Positions 1 to 5,365 are shown, numbered from the stretch's first letter. The stretch is 5,420 bases of DNA from Pseudomonadota bacterium (GCA_003229755.1 QIFJ01000118.1:1-5420); one strand, 5' to 3'. Numbers and translations are program-made. Notes: generated from the sequence alone by a model not told the origin.

Positions 1-24
1 CGGAAATTCGAGATTCGAATGGCC

Positions 25-94
25 GGGGTTTTGGGTGTAATCACTCGCCTTCGCAACCCCCTTTTAGCTTCGCTTCGTGATTCACCAAAACCCC
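25..94. repeat. Imperfect inverted repeat, MITE-like
   Basis: The arm at 25-44 (GGGGTTTTGGGTGTAATCAC) is nearly the reverse complement of 77-94 (GTGATTCACCAAAACCCC). The arms differ by a two-base length change near the inner end, and a 32-base loop (45-76) lies between them. The loop has CTTCGC/GCTTCGC words of its own. No reading frame is supported across it. It looks like a dispersed palindromic intergenic element. Whether it is multicopy in the genome cannot be seen from this window. Confidence 0.6.
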
Positions 95-133
95 AGCCTG
101 ATTTGCATTTGGTTATCCAGGGTTCTGGCCATG

Positions 134-165
134 GTATCGGAGTATCGGCGTAACGGGGTATCGGG
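134..165. repeat. 8-bp tandem repeat GTATCGGN, four copies
   Basis: Four head-to-tail octamers: GTATCGGA (134-141), GTATCGGC (142-149), GTAACGGG (150-157) and GTATCGGG (158-165). Seven positions are conserved, with one change (T to A) in copy three. The eighth position varies. The array is non-coding and abuts the next repeat element on its right. Confidence 0.8.
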
Positions 166-171
166 GTTTAC

Positions 172-210
172 TCCCCTCCCTTGATGGGAGGGGACAAAGG
201 GGAGGGTGGT
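172..210. repeat. CCCCTCCC/GGGAGGGG hairpin element
   Basis: CCCCTCCC (173-180) pairs perfectly with GGGAGGGG (186-193) around a five-base TTGAT loop, and T172-A194 extends the stem to 9 bp. A second purine tract, GGGGAGGG (199-206), could compete for the same pyrimidine arm. From memory, similar 'CTCCCCTCCC...GGGAGGGG...GGGGAGGG' blocks recur between genes in many environmental proteobacterial genomes. No T-run follows on either side, so it is not a standard terminator. Confidence 0.65.
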
Positions 211-211
211 A

Positions 212-283
212 CACCCTTCGGGTGAGTGCGAAGTGCGTAGGGCGGAGGGCCAGTCGAAGTACTAAATCGAAGTCGAGGTTGAG
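212..283. repeat. TCGAAG-rich low-complexity repeat
   Basis: The stretch opens with a small hairpin (CACCC, then TTC, then GGGTG; 212-224). It then has GTGAGTGCGAAGTG, the word GGAGGGC, and three spaced copies of TCGAAG (at about 254, 268 and the overlapping AAGTCGAGG). The same words appear in reverse orientation at 3741-3795, which suggests one dispersed repeat family. No coding frame is supported. Confidence 0.5.
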
Positions 284-288
284 GGGCA

Positions 289-364
289 GTCATTGCGAGT
301 CACGCTGTAGTCGTGATGAAGCAATCTGGTAAGATCGCTTCGTCATTGTATTCTTCGCGATGAC
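289..364. repeat. 76-bp palindromic intergenic element
   Basis: The outer ends match as an inverted repeat: GTCATTGCGA (289-298) against TCGCGATGAC (355-364). The inner ends also match: GATGAAGCAATCT (315-327) against AGATCGCTTCGTC (332-344), with a four-base GGTA loop. The middle of the arms is degenerate and the left arm is about six bases longer. The 'GTCATTGCGA...GAAGCAATCT' pattern resembles a palindromic repeat that I recall as common between genes in several environmental bacterial lineages. It is non-coding. Confidence 0.65.
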
Positions 365-370
365 TTTACT

Positions 371-398
371 TGGAACCTGGAACCTGAAACATGGAACT
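371..398. repeat. 7-bp tandem repeat TGGAACC, four copies
   Basis: TGGAACC (371-377), TGGAACC (378-384), TGAAACA (385-391) and TGGAACT (392-398) follow one another without a gap. Read on the minus strand, the units are AGTTCCA, TGTTTCA, GGTTCCA and GGTTCCA. These are related to the heptamers at 3638-3665 and more distantly to those at 1581-1672. Confidence 0.75.
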
Positions 399-408
399 AT
401 GCACTACC

Positions 409-436
409 TTGACCGTCAAATCTACTATAAGATAGT
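409..436 (+). promoter_or_regulatory. Possible promoter with two small palindromes
   Basis: TTGACC (409-414) could be a -35 box. Sixteen bases on, GATAGT (431-436) is a weak -10 (4 of 6 consensus positions). The -35 lies in a perfect palindrome, TTGAC-C-GTCAA (409-419). The -10 lies in ACTAT-AAG-ATAGT (424-436). This is the first unique-looking sequence after the repeat mosaic and is the best candidate for driving the lipoprotein gene at 585. The leader would be about 140 bases long. Overlapping palindromes could be operators, but this is inference. Confidence 0.35.
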
Positions 437-584
437 TTTATTTTACTGGGAGCCTGTCGTAGAACCTCATCAGCCTCCTGGATATAGTTTGTCGGAAGGT
501 GTTACACTACTGTCTTGAAAAATCGTGCGAAATTCAGGATTTATTCCCGAAATCCAGCCCGGGACGAAGTACTCGGCGGATTTG

Positions 585-1544
585 ATGAGAAAAGTAGCTG
601 TGCCGGCCTTGCTCCTTTTTTTCGTTGCAGCTTTCTCCGGGTGCATAGTCAGCAAGAAGGATTACCTGCTCAAGTCCGATGAGGCTGATCGATTTGCTGT
701 AAGCTACAGGGAACAGAAGGAAAAAAATGATGCCCTGACCAAAGACCATCAGGCTCTTCTTCGTGACCACAAAAACGTGACCGGGGAAAGGGATCTGCTC
801 AAAAGCAGGCTTGAAACCGAACGGGCTGTCGCAGAGGAACTCAGGGTACAGAACCAGCGCTTAAATGAGATAATTCTGACCAAGGAGGTTTCACAGACAA
901 GGATCATCAAGGATACTATGGAAATAAACAAGAAGCTCCAGGAGACCAATACAGGTTTGAGGGAGAAACTTGTTATCAGGGAAGATGAGTTAAAACGTCT
1001 TAAAGCTGATTATGAATATCTGCAGAAGAGGAAGAAAGCAGAGCTCACCCGGCTGAAGACGACCTATGACGAGCTTGTTGAGGGTTTGAAGGGCGAGATC
1101 GAGGCCGGAGAGGTACAGATACGGCGGATGAAAGACCGGCTCTCGGTGAATCTGGTCGAAAAAATTCTCTTCGATTCAGGAAAGGCGGACCTCAAACCTA
1201 CTGGAGTTAAGATCCTCAGAAAGGTTGGTGCTGAACTGGCCAAGATCGAAGGCAAGAGGATCCAGATCGAAGGGCACACGGATAACGTGCCCATTGGGGG
1301 GCGACTGAAGGAAAAATTCCCCACAAACTGGGAGCTGTCCGCCAGCCGTGCCATGGCAGTTGTTCGCATTCTCGAAACAGATGTTGGGATGGATCCGACC
1401 CTGCTCTCTGCAGCCGGTTACGGTGAACACCAACCGGTGGTTTCGAACAAGACGGCTGAGGGTAAAGCTGCAAACAGGAGGATAGAGATAGTGCTGCTTC
1501 CCCTGTATGAAAAGATCAGCGAAGCATCAGAATCTACTGAATAA
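585..1544 (+). CDS. OmpA-family lipoprotein with long coiled coil
   Basis: Predicted 319-residue envelope protein that should tether the outer membrane to peptidoglycan. I chose ATG 585 over ATG 525 because it puts a clean lipoprotein signal at the N-terminus: MRK, a hydrophobic core (residues 4-17), then F-S-G-C with the lipidated Cys at 20. Phe at the -3 position is unusual but tolerated. The weak ribosome site GGCGGA (575-580) fits this start. Residues ~35-190 are highly charged, heptad-patterned coiled coil. Residues ~190-308 form an OmpA/MotB C-terminal domain, with GHTDN (Asp233), LSASRA (Arg255) and NRR (297-299). Asp and Arg at these places bind diaminopimelate in this family. Residue +2 after Cys is Ile, not Asp, which fits outer-membrane sorting under the E. 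coli rule. The domain match is strong; the exact role is unknown. Confidence 0.93.
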   Translation: MRKVAVPALLLFFVAAFSGCIVSKKDYLLKSDEADRFAVSYREQKEKNDALTKDHQALLRDHKNVTGERDLLKSRLETERAVAEELRVQNQRLNEIILTKEVSQTRIIKDTMEINKKLQETNTGLREKLVIREDELKRLKADYEYLQKRKKAELTRLKTTYDELVEGLKGEIEAGEVQIRRMKDRLSVNLVEKILFDSGKADLKPTGVKILRKVGAELAKIEGKRIQIEGHTDNVPIGGRLKEKFPTNWELSASRAMAVVRILETDVGMDPTLLSAAGYGEHQPVVSNKTAEGKAANRRIEIVLLPLYEKISEASESTE

Positions 1545-1545
1545 T

Positions 1546-1582
1546 CTATCGTTATCCTCCATGATAGGAAGGATAACGATAG
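1546..1582. terminator. Hairpin just after lipoprotein stop; possible 3' end
   Basis: CTATCGTTATCC (1546-1557) and GGATAACGATAG (1571-1582) form a perfect 12-bp stem with a 13-base loop. The stem starts two bases after the TAA stop of the lipoprotein gene. No T-tract follows on the plus strand; an A-rich repeat comes next. It is therefore not a typical intrinsic terminator. It may protect the 3' end of the mRNA or be part of the repeat that follows. Confidence 0.45.
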
Positions 1583-1672
1583 TTGAAAGTTAAAAGTTGA
1601 AAGTTGAAAGTTAACAAATAAATTCAAACTTACAGCTACCGACTTTCAACCTTCAACTTTCAACTTTAAACC
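1581..1672. repeat. Inverted pair of 7-bp tandem arrays
   Basis: The left array has five heptamers at 1581-1615: AGTTGAA, AGTTAAA, AGTTGAA, AGTTGAA, AGTTAAC. The right array at 1645-1672 is the reverse complement type: TTCAACC, TTCAACT, TTCAACT, TTAAACC. About 29 bases separate them. The two arrays can pair over about 28 positions with a few mismatches, giving a long hairpin. No gene is supported here. A minus-strand open frame through it only encodes repeated FQLSTFN-like peptide. Confidence 0.8.
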
Positions 1673-1688
1673 GGGATAAAATACCAGA

Positions 1689-1698
1689 TTGACGTCAA
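1689..1698. promoter_or_regulatory. Perfect palindrome TTGACGTCAA upstream of operon
   Basis: A 10-bp perfect palindrome 49 bases before the start codon at 1748. It contains TTGACG, which resembles a -35 box, but no convincing -10 lies 16-18 bases downstream. A TAAAAT (1677-1682) just upstream could be a -10, which would place the palindrome at the transcription start as an operator. The half-site TTGAC also occurs in the palindrome at 409-419. Function is unproven. Confidence 0.3.
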
Positions 1699-1747
1699 AC
1701 ACGGACATTGCTGTCAGTTTCAAATAAAGCCAACGGAGGCCAAAAAA

Positions 1748-1930
1748 ATGACCCATGCCAATTTTCTTGTGAAAGTGACCGATGCCACCATACCCCAGGT
1801 AAGGAAAGCTCTGAAGGGCGCCGGTATTGAGGTGAGAAGCATAATCCTGGTGCACAAGGAAGAGACAGAAACGGAAGAAGTACACGAAGAAATTCAGGAT
1901 GAAAAAAAGGATGAAGCGAAGGAGCAATGA
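1748..1930 (+). CDS. Small protein with acidic C-terminal tail, unknown function
   Basis: A 60-residue protein that I do not recognise. It is probably real because GGAGG (1735-1739) sits 8 bases before the ATG, and its stop is followed after one base by the ATG of the hydrolase gene, as in an operon with coupled translation. Residues ~5-38 read as strand (FLVKV), helix (TIPQVRKALKGAG), strand (VRSIILV), a beta-alpha-beta pattern like half of a ferredoxin-like or ACT-like fold. Residues ~38-60 are almost all charged (Glu/Lys/Asp rich), probably disordered. There is no signal peptide, Cys or membrane segment, so it should be a soluble cytoplasmic protein. It may bind or regulate a neighbour's product; that is inference only. 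Confidence 0.75.
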   Translation: MTHANFLVKVTDATIPQVRKALKGAGIEVRSIILVHKEETETEEVHEEIQDEKKDEAKEQ

Positions 1931-1931
1931 G

Positions 1932-2588
1932 ATGCAAATCAAATTTATAGGTCATTCCTGTTTTCTGCTAACCTCGGAGGACGGGACCAGAATACTTACG
2001 GACCCGTATGAGCACGCTGCTTACGACGGCGCAGTCAAATACAGGCCTGTTGACGAAGAAGCTGAGATCGTTCTCGTTACACACGGTCATCCTGATCATA
2101 ACTATACCGCCGACGTCAGGGGGGAACCTGAGATAATCAGTTCGATCGGCGCGCAGACTGTGGCGGGCATAGACATAATGGGCGTCCCATCCTTCCACGA
2201 TACGTCCAAAGGTTCCGAAAGGGGCAGCAATATCATTTTCAAGGCGGTGATAGACGGGATTTCAGTATGCCACCTTGGGGACCTGGGACATATTATTAGC
2301 GAGGAAACGGCTGGGAGGATCAAGCCTGTAGATGTTCTTTTCATGCCAGTGGGTGGCTTTTTTACTATAGGAAAGGAGGAGTCCGACTCTATTATTCAGG
2401 CTCTTGAACCGGACCTTGTAATACCGATGCATTTCAAGACTGCAGGTGCGGATTTTCCCATCGCTCCGGTAGATGATTTTCTCGAAGGCAGGCAGAACGT
2501 GACCAGGGACGGTTCCTCGGAGGTGGAGCTTGCCGGCGATGGCCTGCCATCCGGTATCCTGGTCCTGGATCCGGCTGCAGTTCCATAG
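1932..2588 (+). CDS. Metallo-beta-lactamase-fold hydrolase (COG2220/UlaG-like)
   Basis: A 218-residue predicted cytoplasmic metal-dependent hydrolase. It opens with the family's typical IKFIGHSCFLL strand. The metal motif THGHPDHN gives His51, His53, Asp55 and His56; His89 (PSFHD), Asp117 (HLGDLGH) and His167 (IPMHFKT) complete the usual metal ligands. RGSNIIF and MPVGGFFTI are also typical of this stand-alone subgroup (Lactamase_B_3 type). I chose ATG 1932 because GGAG (1921-1924) lies 7 bases upstream and the conserved strand begins at residue 2. An in-frame ATG at 1899 would only add a Lys/Arg-rich stretch overlapping the previous gene. All ligands are intact, so it should be active. The substrate cannot be told: family members include lactonases, phosphodiesterases and many uncharacterised enzymes. 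It lies between the small protein gene and the PilZ gene in one likely operon. Confidence 0.92.
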   Translation: MQIKFIGHSCFLLTSEDGTRILTDPYEHAAYDGAVKYRPVDEEAEIVLVTHGHPDHNYTADVRGEPEIISSIGAQTVAGIDIMGVPSFHDTSKGSERGSNIIFKAVIDGISVCHLGDLGHIISEETAGRIKPVDVLFMPVGGFFTIGKEESDSIIQALEPDLVIPMHFKTAGADFPIAPVDDFLEGRQNVTRDGSSEVELAGDGLPSGILVLDPAAVP

Positions 2589-2607
2589 GGAGAAAAAAGG
2601 GGGTTGC

Positions 2608-2976
2608 ATGGCTTCATCAAAGAAGAGTGATTCCGGTGGATTAGTTTCTCGCAGAGAGTACCCGCGCGCTCCTGTACGGGTTGAGGTTAAATATACTGAT
2701 GGAACAGACTTCGTCAACGATTACATGCTCAATGTGAGCAGGGGCGGTATTTACGTTGCCTGTGAGAACCCTTTAAAGGTGGGTTCCGAAGTAGATCTGG
2801 TGTTTTCTCTGCCAGCTTTCAACCACGTTTTCCGGGTGAAGGGAATGGTGGTCTGGAACAGGCCTGTCGGTAAATTTGAACACGATCCCGGTATGGGGAT
2901 CCAGTTCCTCGATATGGAGGACGAAGACCTTGCCATCCTGGATTCCTTCGTCAGGATCCACCGAATGGAGATTTAA
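2608..2976 (+). CDS. PilZ-domain protein, probable cyclic-di-GMP receptor
   Basis: A 122-residue, single-domain PilZ protein. The two c-di-GMP-binding motifs are present: RxxxR as R16-E-Y-P-R20, and [D/N]xSxxG as N42-V-S-R-G-G47. The rest of the beta-barrel follows (GGIYVACENPL, VGSEVDLVFSLP, VKGMVVWNR, PGMGIQFLDM) and ends with a helix near 105-118. It resembles the paralogous PilZ family (TIGR02266 type) expanded in Myxococcus and Geobacter. There is no output domain, so it would act by protein contact after binding the messenger. ATG 2608 is preceded by a purine run with GGGGG (2599-2603) and lies 19 bases after the hydrolase stop. An in-frame ATG at 2530, inside the hydrolase gene, is rejected. 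The partner and process controlled are unknown. Confidence 0.92.
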   Translation: MASSKKSDSGGLVSRREYPRAPVRVEVKYTDGTDFVNDYMLNVSRGGIYVACENPLKVGSEVDLVFSLPAFNHVFRVKGMVVWNRPVGKFEHDPGMGIQFLDMEDEDLAILDSFVRIHRMEI

Positions 2977-2978
2977 GG

Positions 2979-3066
2979 TTGATGACTCTGCGAAGAAAGT
3001 GAAAATGACATTTTTCACTTTCCGCGGAGTAAAAAGCCATGAATGGACTTTTTACGACCCTATCAA
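2979..3066. repeat. 88-bp structured repeat, three-way-junction fold
   Basis: The outer ends TTGAT (2979-2983) and ATCAA (3062-3066) can pair. Hairpin 1 pairs 2985-2992 with 3023-3030 and 2995-3005 with 3012-3022: 19 bp, one G-T pair, a two-base bulge at 2993-2994 and a TGACAT loop. Hairpin 2 pairs GTAAAAAG (3029-3036) with CTTTTTAC (3048-3055), then CCA with TGG around a four-base loop, with one bulged base (A3047). The two hairpins share two bases. The element starts three bases after the PilZ stop. It contains both the GGAG (3026-3029) and the ATG (3039) of the next gene. No T-run follows, so it is not a terminator. It looks like a REP- or MITE-type insertion. Confidence 0.7.
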
Positions 3067-3572
3067 AATCACAGCTCAGCAGCGATCTGCCGCCTGCCAA
3101 CTGTGAAGTGCGGTTTATCGCCGATTCCATGCTCGGTACCCTTGCAAGAAAGCTTAGAATACTCGGTCTGGACACAGAGTACTATCCAGATGCTGGCATT
3201 GGTGAGATCATGTATCGCTGCAGAGCTGAATCCAGGATCCTTTTGACAAAAAACAGAAAACTGGCGGATACCAGTCATATTTCAGCCTGGCTGGTGAGAG
3301 GAGATGGATATTGGGAAGAATTTCTTTCAATAACCGGGCTTCTACCGAAGTCGGGTGCCGGATACAGCCTCTTCAGCCGATGCTCTGTGTGTAACGGCTG
3401 TTTGACCGATGTATCCGGTGGAAGCGTAAAGGAAAAGGTTCCCCCTCACGTCCTGAGAACCCGCAGCCGGATCATGAAGTGCTCCGGATGCGCCAGGGTT
3501 TACTGGAAGGGCACACACTGGAATAGAATGAACAGGGAAGCTGCGAGAATGATAGAGAGATTGGTTAAATGA
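3039..3572 (+). CDS. Mut7-C (PIN-like) putative RNase with zinc ribbon
   Basis: A 177-residue protein matching the stand-alone Mut7-C family, PIN-like predicted nucleases with a C-terminal zinc ribbon. Residues ~24-100 are the PIN-like part: FIADSMLGTLARKLRILGLDT with Asp29, then SRILLTKNRKL. The family usually has Asp where Asn72 sits (LTRD), so an acidic residue may be missing. The ribbon has C115-x2-C118 and C148-x2-C151, and YWKGTHW (155-161) is a family hallmark. ATG 3039 with GGAG (3026-3029) nine bases upstream is the best start by sequence, but both lie in the structured repeat. Conservation begins only at residue ~24, so GTG 3108 (155 residues, no clear ribosome site) is the alternative. 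It follows the PilZ gene by 62 bases. The target RNA is unknown. Confidence 0.88.
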   Translation: MNGLFTTLSKSQLSSDLPPANCEVRFIADSMLGTLARKLRILGLDTEYYPDAGIGEIMYRCRAESRILLTKNRKLADTSHISAWLVRGDGYWEEFLSITGLLPKSGAGYSLFSRCSVCNGCLTDVSGGSVKEKVPPHVLRTRSRIMKCSGCARVYWKGTHWNRMNREAARMIERLVK

Positions 3573-3588
3573 GTCCATTGTCTTCAGC

Positions 3589-3612
3589 GTGCTTCTGACT
3601 GTGCTTCTGAAT
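3589..3612. repeat. 12-bp direct repeat, two copies
   Basis: GTGCTTCTGACT (3589-3600) is followed at once by GTGCTTCTGAAT (3601-3612), with one mismatch. It lies 16 bases after the Mut7-C stop. It could be a small local duplication; no function is evident. Confidence 0.55.
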
Positions 3613-3637
3613 CTTTTCAAACGATAGTGCTGGGCAC

Positions 3638-3704
3638 AGTTCCAGGTCCCATGTCCCAAGTTTTAACGCAGAGGCGGATGAATATGCTCAGACCTGGGAC
3701 CCCA
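3638..3704. repeat. 7-bp repeat array with inverted partner
   Basis: Heptamers AGTTCCA (3638-3644), GGTCCCA (3645-3651), TGTCCCA (3652-3658) and AGTTTTA (3659-3665) form a diverged tandem array. An inverted copy, TGGGACC (3695-3701) inside GACCTGGGACCCCA, lies 30 bases on. The units match those at 371-398 read on the other strand. The array lies in the 308-base gap between the Mut7-C gene and lysS, where I see no gene. Confidence 0.6.
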
Positions 3705-3740
3705 CGGTACCTTGGTTAAGGCGCAAATGATTATCTTGTC

Positions 3741-3795
3741 AACTTCGACTTCGACCTGGCACTTCGACTCACCCCTGCCCTCCGGTCAGGAGTGA
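3741..3795. repeat. CTTCGA-rich repeat ending in a hairpin
   Basis: CTTCGACTTCGACC (3743-3756) and ACTTCGACTC (3761-3770) are followed by TCACCCCTG (3769-3777) pairing with CAGGAGTGA (3787-3795). That stem is 9 positions with one C-A mismatch and a nine-base loop. The reverse complement shares GTGAGT, CGAAGTG, GGAGGGC and TCGAAGTCGA with 212-283, so the two stretches look like rearranged members of one family in opposite orientation. Confidence 0.5.
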
Positions 3796-3801
3796 AAAGC
3801 C

Positions 3802-3830
3802 TTGACGAAATTTCCGGTGTCGACTAGGTT
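3802..3830 (+). promoter_or_regulatory. Likely sigma-70-type promoter for lysS
   Basis: TTGACG (3802-3807, 5 of 6 consensus) is separated by exactly 17 bases from TAGGTT (3825-3830), a weak -10 that keeps the key first T, second A and last T. Transcription would begin near 3837 and leave a leader of about 44 bases before the lysS ATG. The -35 begins just after the CTTCGA repeat and hairpin, so the promoter is in the first repeat-free DNA of the gap. Confidence 0.45.
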
Positions 3831-3880
3831 TAAGCATTTAATTTCAAAGATTTTATCAGGATTTCAGGCGGAGAATCGGC

Positions 3881-5365
3881 ATGGAAAAGAACGGCGAAAG
3901 CAGACTTTATAAGCTTCGCAGGGAAAAAGTAAAGCAGATCAGGGACCTCGGGCTGAATCCGTATGTCACAGGCTATCAGAGGAAACAGGTAGCCCGGGAT
4001 ATCCATCGGGATATGGAGGGAAAGAGCCCCGAGCAGATTGAGAGAACTCAGAATACATATGTCCTCGCCGGCAGGGTAATGGCCATCAGAAGTTTCGGTA
4101 AGGCCGCATTCATCCACATTGAAGATTCGTCCGGACGCGTCCAGATATTCATCAAGAAAGATGAACTGGGAGATGAGGTCTTCGAGGAGTTCAAACAGTG
4201 GGATATTGGGGATATAATCGGTGTTACCGGCACTGTTTTCGTCACGAAGACCGGTGAGCTCACTATTCTCGCCTCGGAAATAATACTGCTCACCAAATCC
4301 GTCAGACCTCTTCCGGAAAAGTGGCACGGGCTAAAGGACGTGGAGATCCGGTATCGGCAAAGGTATGTGGATCTCATAGCTAACCCTGAGGTTCGGGAAG
4401 TGTTCCGCACAAGGAGTAATCTGATCGCCAGTATGAGGGAATATCTGGACGAAAATGGGTTCATGGAAGTGGAAACCCCCATGATGCAGCCTGTTCCCGG
4501 AGGTGCTGTTGCCAGACCCTTCAAAACACACCACAACACCCTGGATATGGACTTGTACTTGAGGATAGCGCCCGAGCTTTACCTCAAACGGCTGGTTATT
4601 GGCGGATTCGAGAGGGTCTACGAACTGAACAGGAACTTCAGGAATGAGGGGATCTCTACTATGCACAATCCTGAGTTCACGATGCTGGAATTCTATATGG
4701 CCTATGCTGATTACCACGACATGATGAATTTTACCGAAGAGCTTTTCGGGCACGTGATCGGGCGCACGGTTGGCAGCCCGCAGGTAACCTACCAGTCAAC
4801 CGATATTGATTTTTCCAGACCTTTCCAGCGAAAAAAGTTCGACGAATGTCTTCTGGATATAGATGGATTAGGGAACGAACATCTAAAAGATCGTGTTCAG
4901 GCCTTAGAGTTCGCAACCCGAAGAGATGTACCCGTTGACAGCAGGGACCCTCTTGGCAAGATCCACCAGAAGATCTTTGAAAAGTTCGTAGAGGCGGATC
5001 TTACTGGACCGGTCTTCGTTTATGACTATCCCATCGATGTTTCACCGCTTTCCCGGCGAAGCGACGATGATCCTGATGTTGCCGAGCGTTTCGAGCTTTT
5101 CATCGCCGGGATAGAAGTTGCCAACGGTTTTTCCGAGTTAAATGACCCAAGGGACCAGGAGGACCGGTTCAAACAGCAGGTGGATGAAAGAAAGGCAGGC
5201 GACGAAGAGGCGCACATGATGGACTGGGACTATATCCGCGCGCTTGAATACGGTCTTCCCCCCACAGCAGGCGAAGGAATAGGGATCGATCGACTGACAA
5301 TGCTGCTCACCGATTCCGCCTCGATCAGAGATGTAATTCTGTTTCCCCATCAGAGAAAAGAATAG
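3881..5365 (+). CDS. lysS: Lysyl-tRNA synthetase, class II
   Basis: A complete 494-residue cytoplasmic enzyme, the usual length, that charges tRNA-Lys with lysine using ATP. Residues ~60-140 are the N-terminal OB-fold anticodon-binding domain (LAGRVMAIRSFGKAAFIHIED). The class II catalytic core follows. Motif 1 lies at ~180-205 (MREYLDENGFMEVETPMM). Motif 2 lies at ~244-270 (ERVYELNRNFRNEG, then HNPEFTMLEFY), with Arg254 and Glu256 as expected ATP-site residues. Motif 3 lies at ~464-488 (GEGIGIDRLTMLLTD, then IRDVILFP), with Arg471. YPIDVSPLSRR and GIEVANGFSELNDP are also typical of the family. No key residue is missing. ATG 3881 has GGAG (3870-3873) seven bases upstream. A likely promoter lies at 3802-3830. 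The lolC/E-type gene follows after 14 bases, so the two should be co-transcribed. Confidence 0.98.
   Translation: MEKNGESRLYKLRREKVKQIRDLGLNPYVTGYQRKQVARDIHRDMEGKSPEQIERTQNTYVLAGRVMAIRSFGKAAFIHIEDSSGRVQIFIKKDELGDEVFEEFKQWDIGDIIGVTGTVFVTKTGELTILASEIILLTKSVRPLPEKWHGLKDVEIRYRQRYVDLIANPEVREVFRTRSNLIASMREYLDENGFMEVETPMMQPVPGGAVARPFKTHHNTLDMDLYLRIAPELYLKRLVIGGFERVYELNRNFRNEGISTMHNPEFTMLEFYMAYADYHDMMNFTEELFGHVIGRTVGSPQVTYQSTDIDFSRPFQRKKFDECLLDIDGLGNEHLKDRVQALEFATRRDVPVDSRDPLGKIHQKIFEKFVEADLTGPVFVYDYPIDVSPLSRRSDDDPDVAERFELFIAGIEVANGFSELNDPRDQEDRFKQQVDERKAGDEEAHMMDWDYIRALEYGLPPTAGEGIGIDRLTMLLTDSASIRDVILFPHQRKE

Noticed and set aside
525..584. Upstream ATG extending the lipoprotein by 20 residues
   Set aside because: The extension is polar and would put the signal peptide 20 residues inside. 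Starting at 585 gives a normal lipoprotein signal with Cys at 20.
1418..1627. Minus-strand open frame encoding FQLSTFN-like repeats
   Set aside because: The peptide is a translation of the 7-bp array and the antisense of the OmpA domain. There is no ribosome site and no family resemblance.
1581..1672. CRISPR-like array
   Set aside because: The units are 7 bp with no spacers and occur in inverted blocks. No cas gene is present.
1899..1931. Earlier start for the metallo-hydrolase
   Set aside because: It would add an 11-residue Lys/Arg-rich leader overlapping the small gene. ATG 1932 has its own well-placed GGAG and begins at the conserved strand.
2262..2717. 151-codon minus-strand open frame across the hydrolase/PilZ junction
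   Set aside because: It is antisense to two well-supported genes and shows no motif.
2985..3030. Intrinsic terminator after the PilZ gene
   Set aside because: The hairpin is strong, but A-rich sequence, not a T-run, follows on the plus strand, and there is none on the minus strand. It fits a structured repeat better.
3830..4327. 165-codon minus-strand open frame over the lysS start
   Set aside because: It is antisense to the strongly conserved N-terminus of lysS and covers its ribosome site and the end of its likely promoter. The protein has no recognisable domain.
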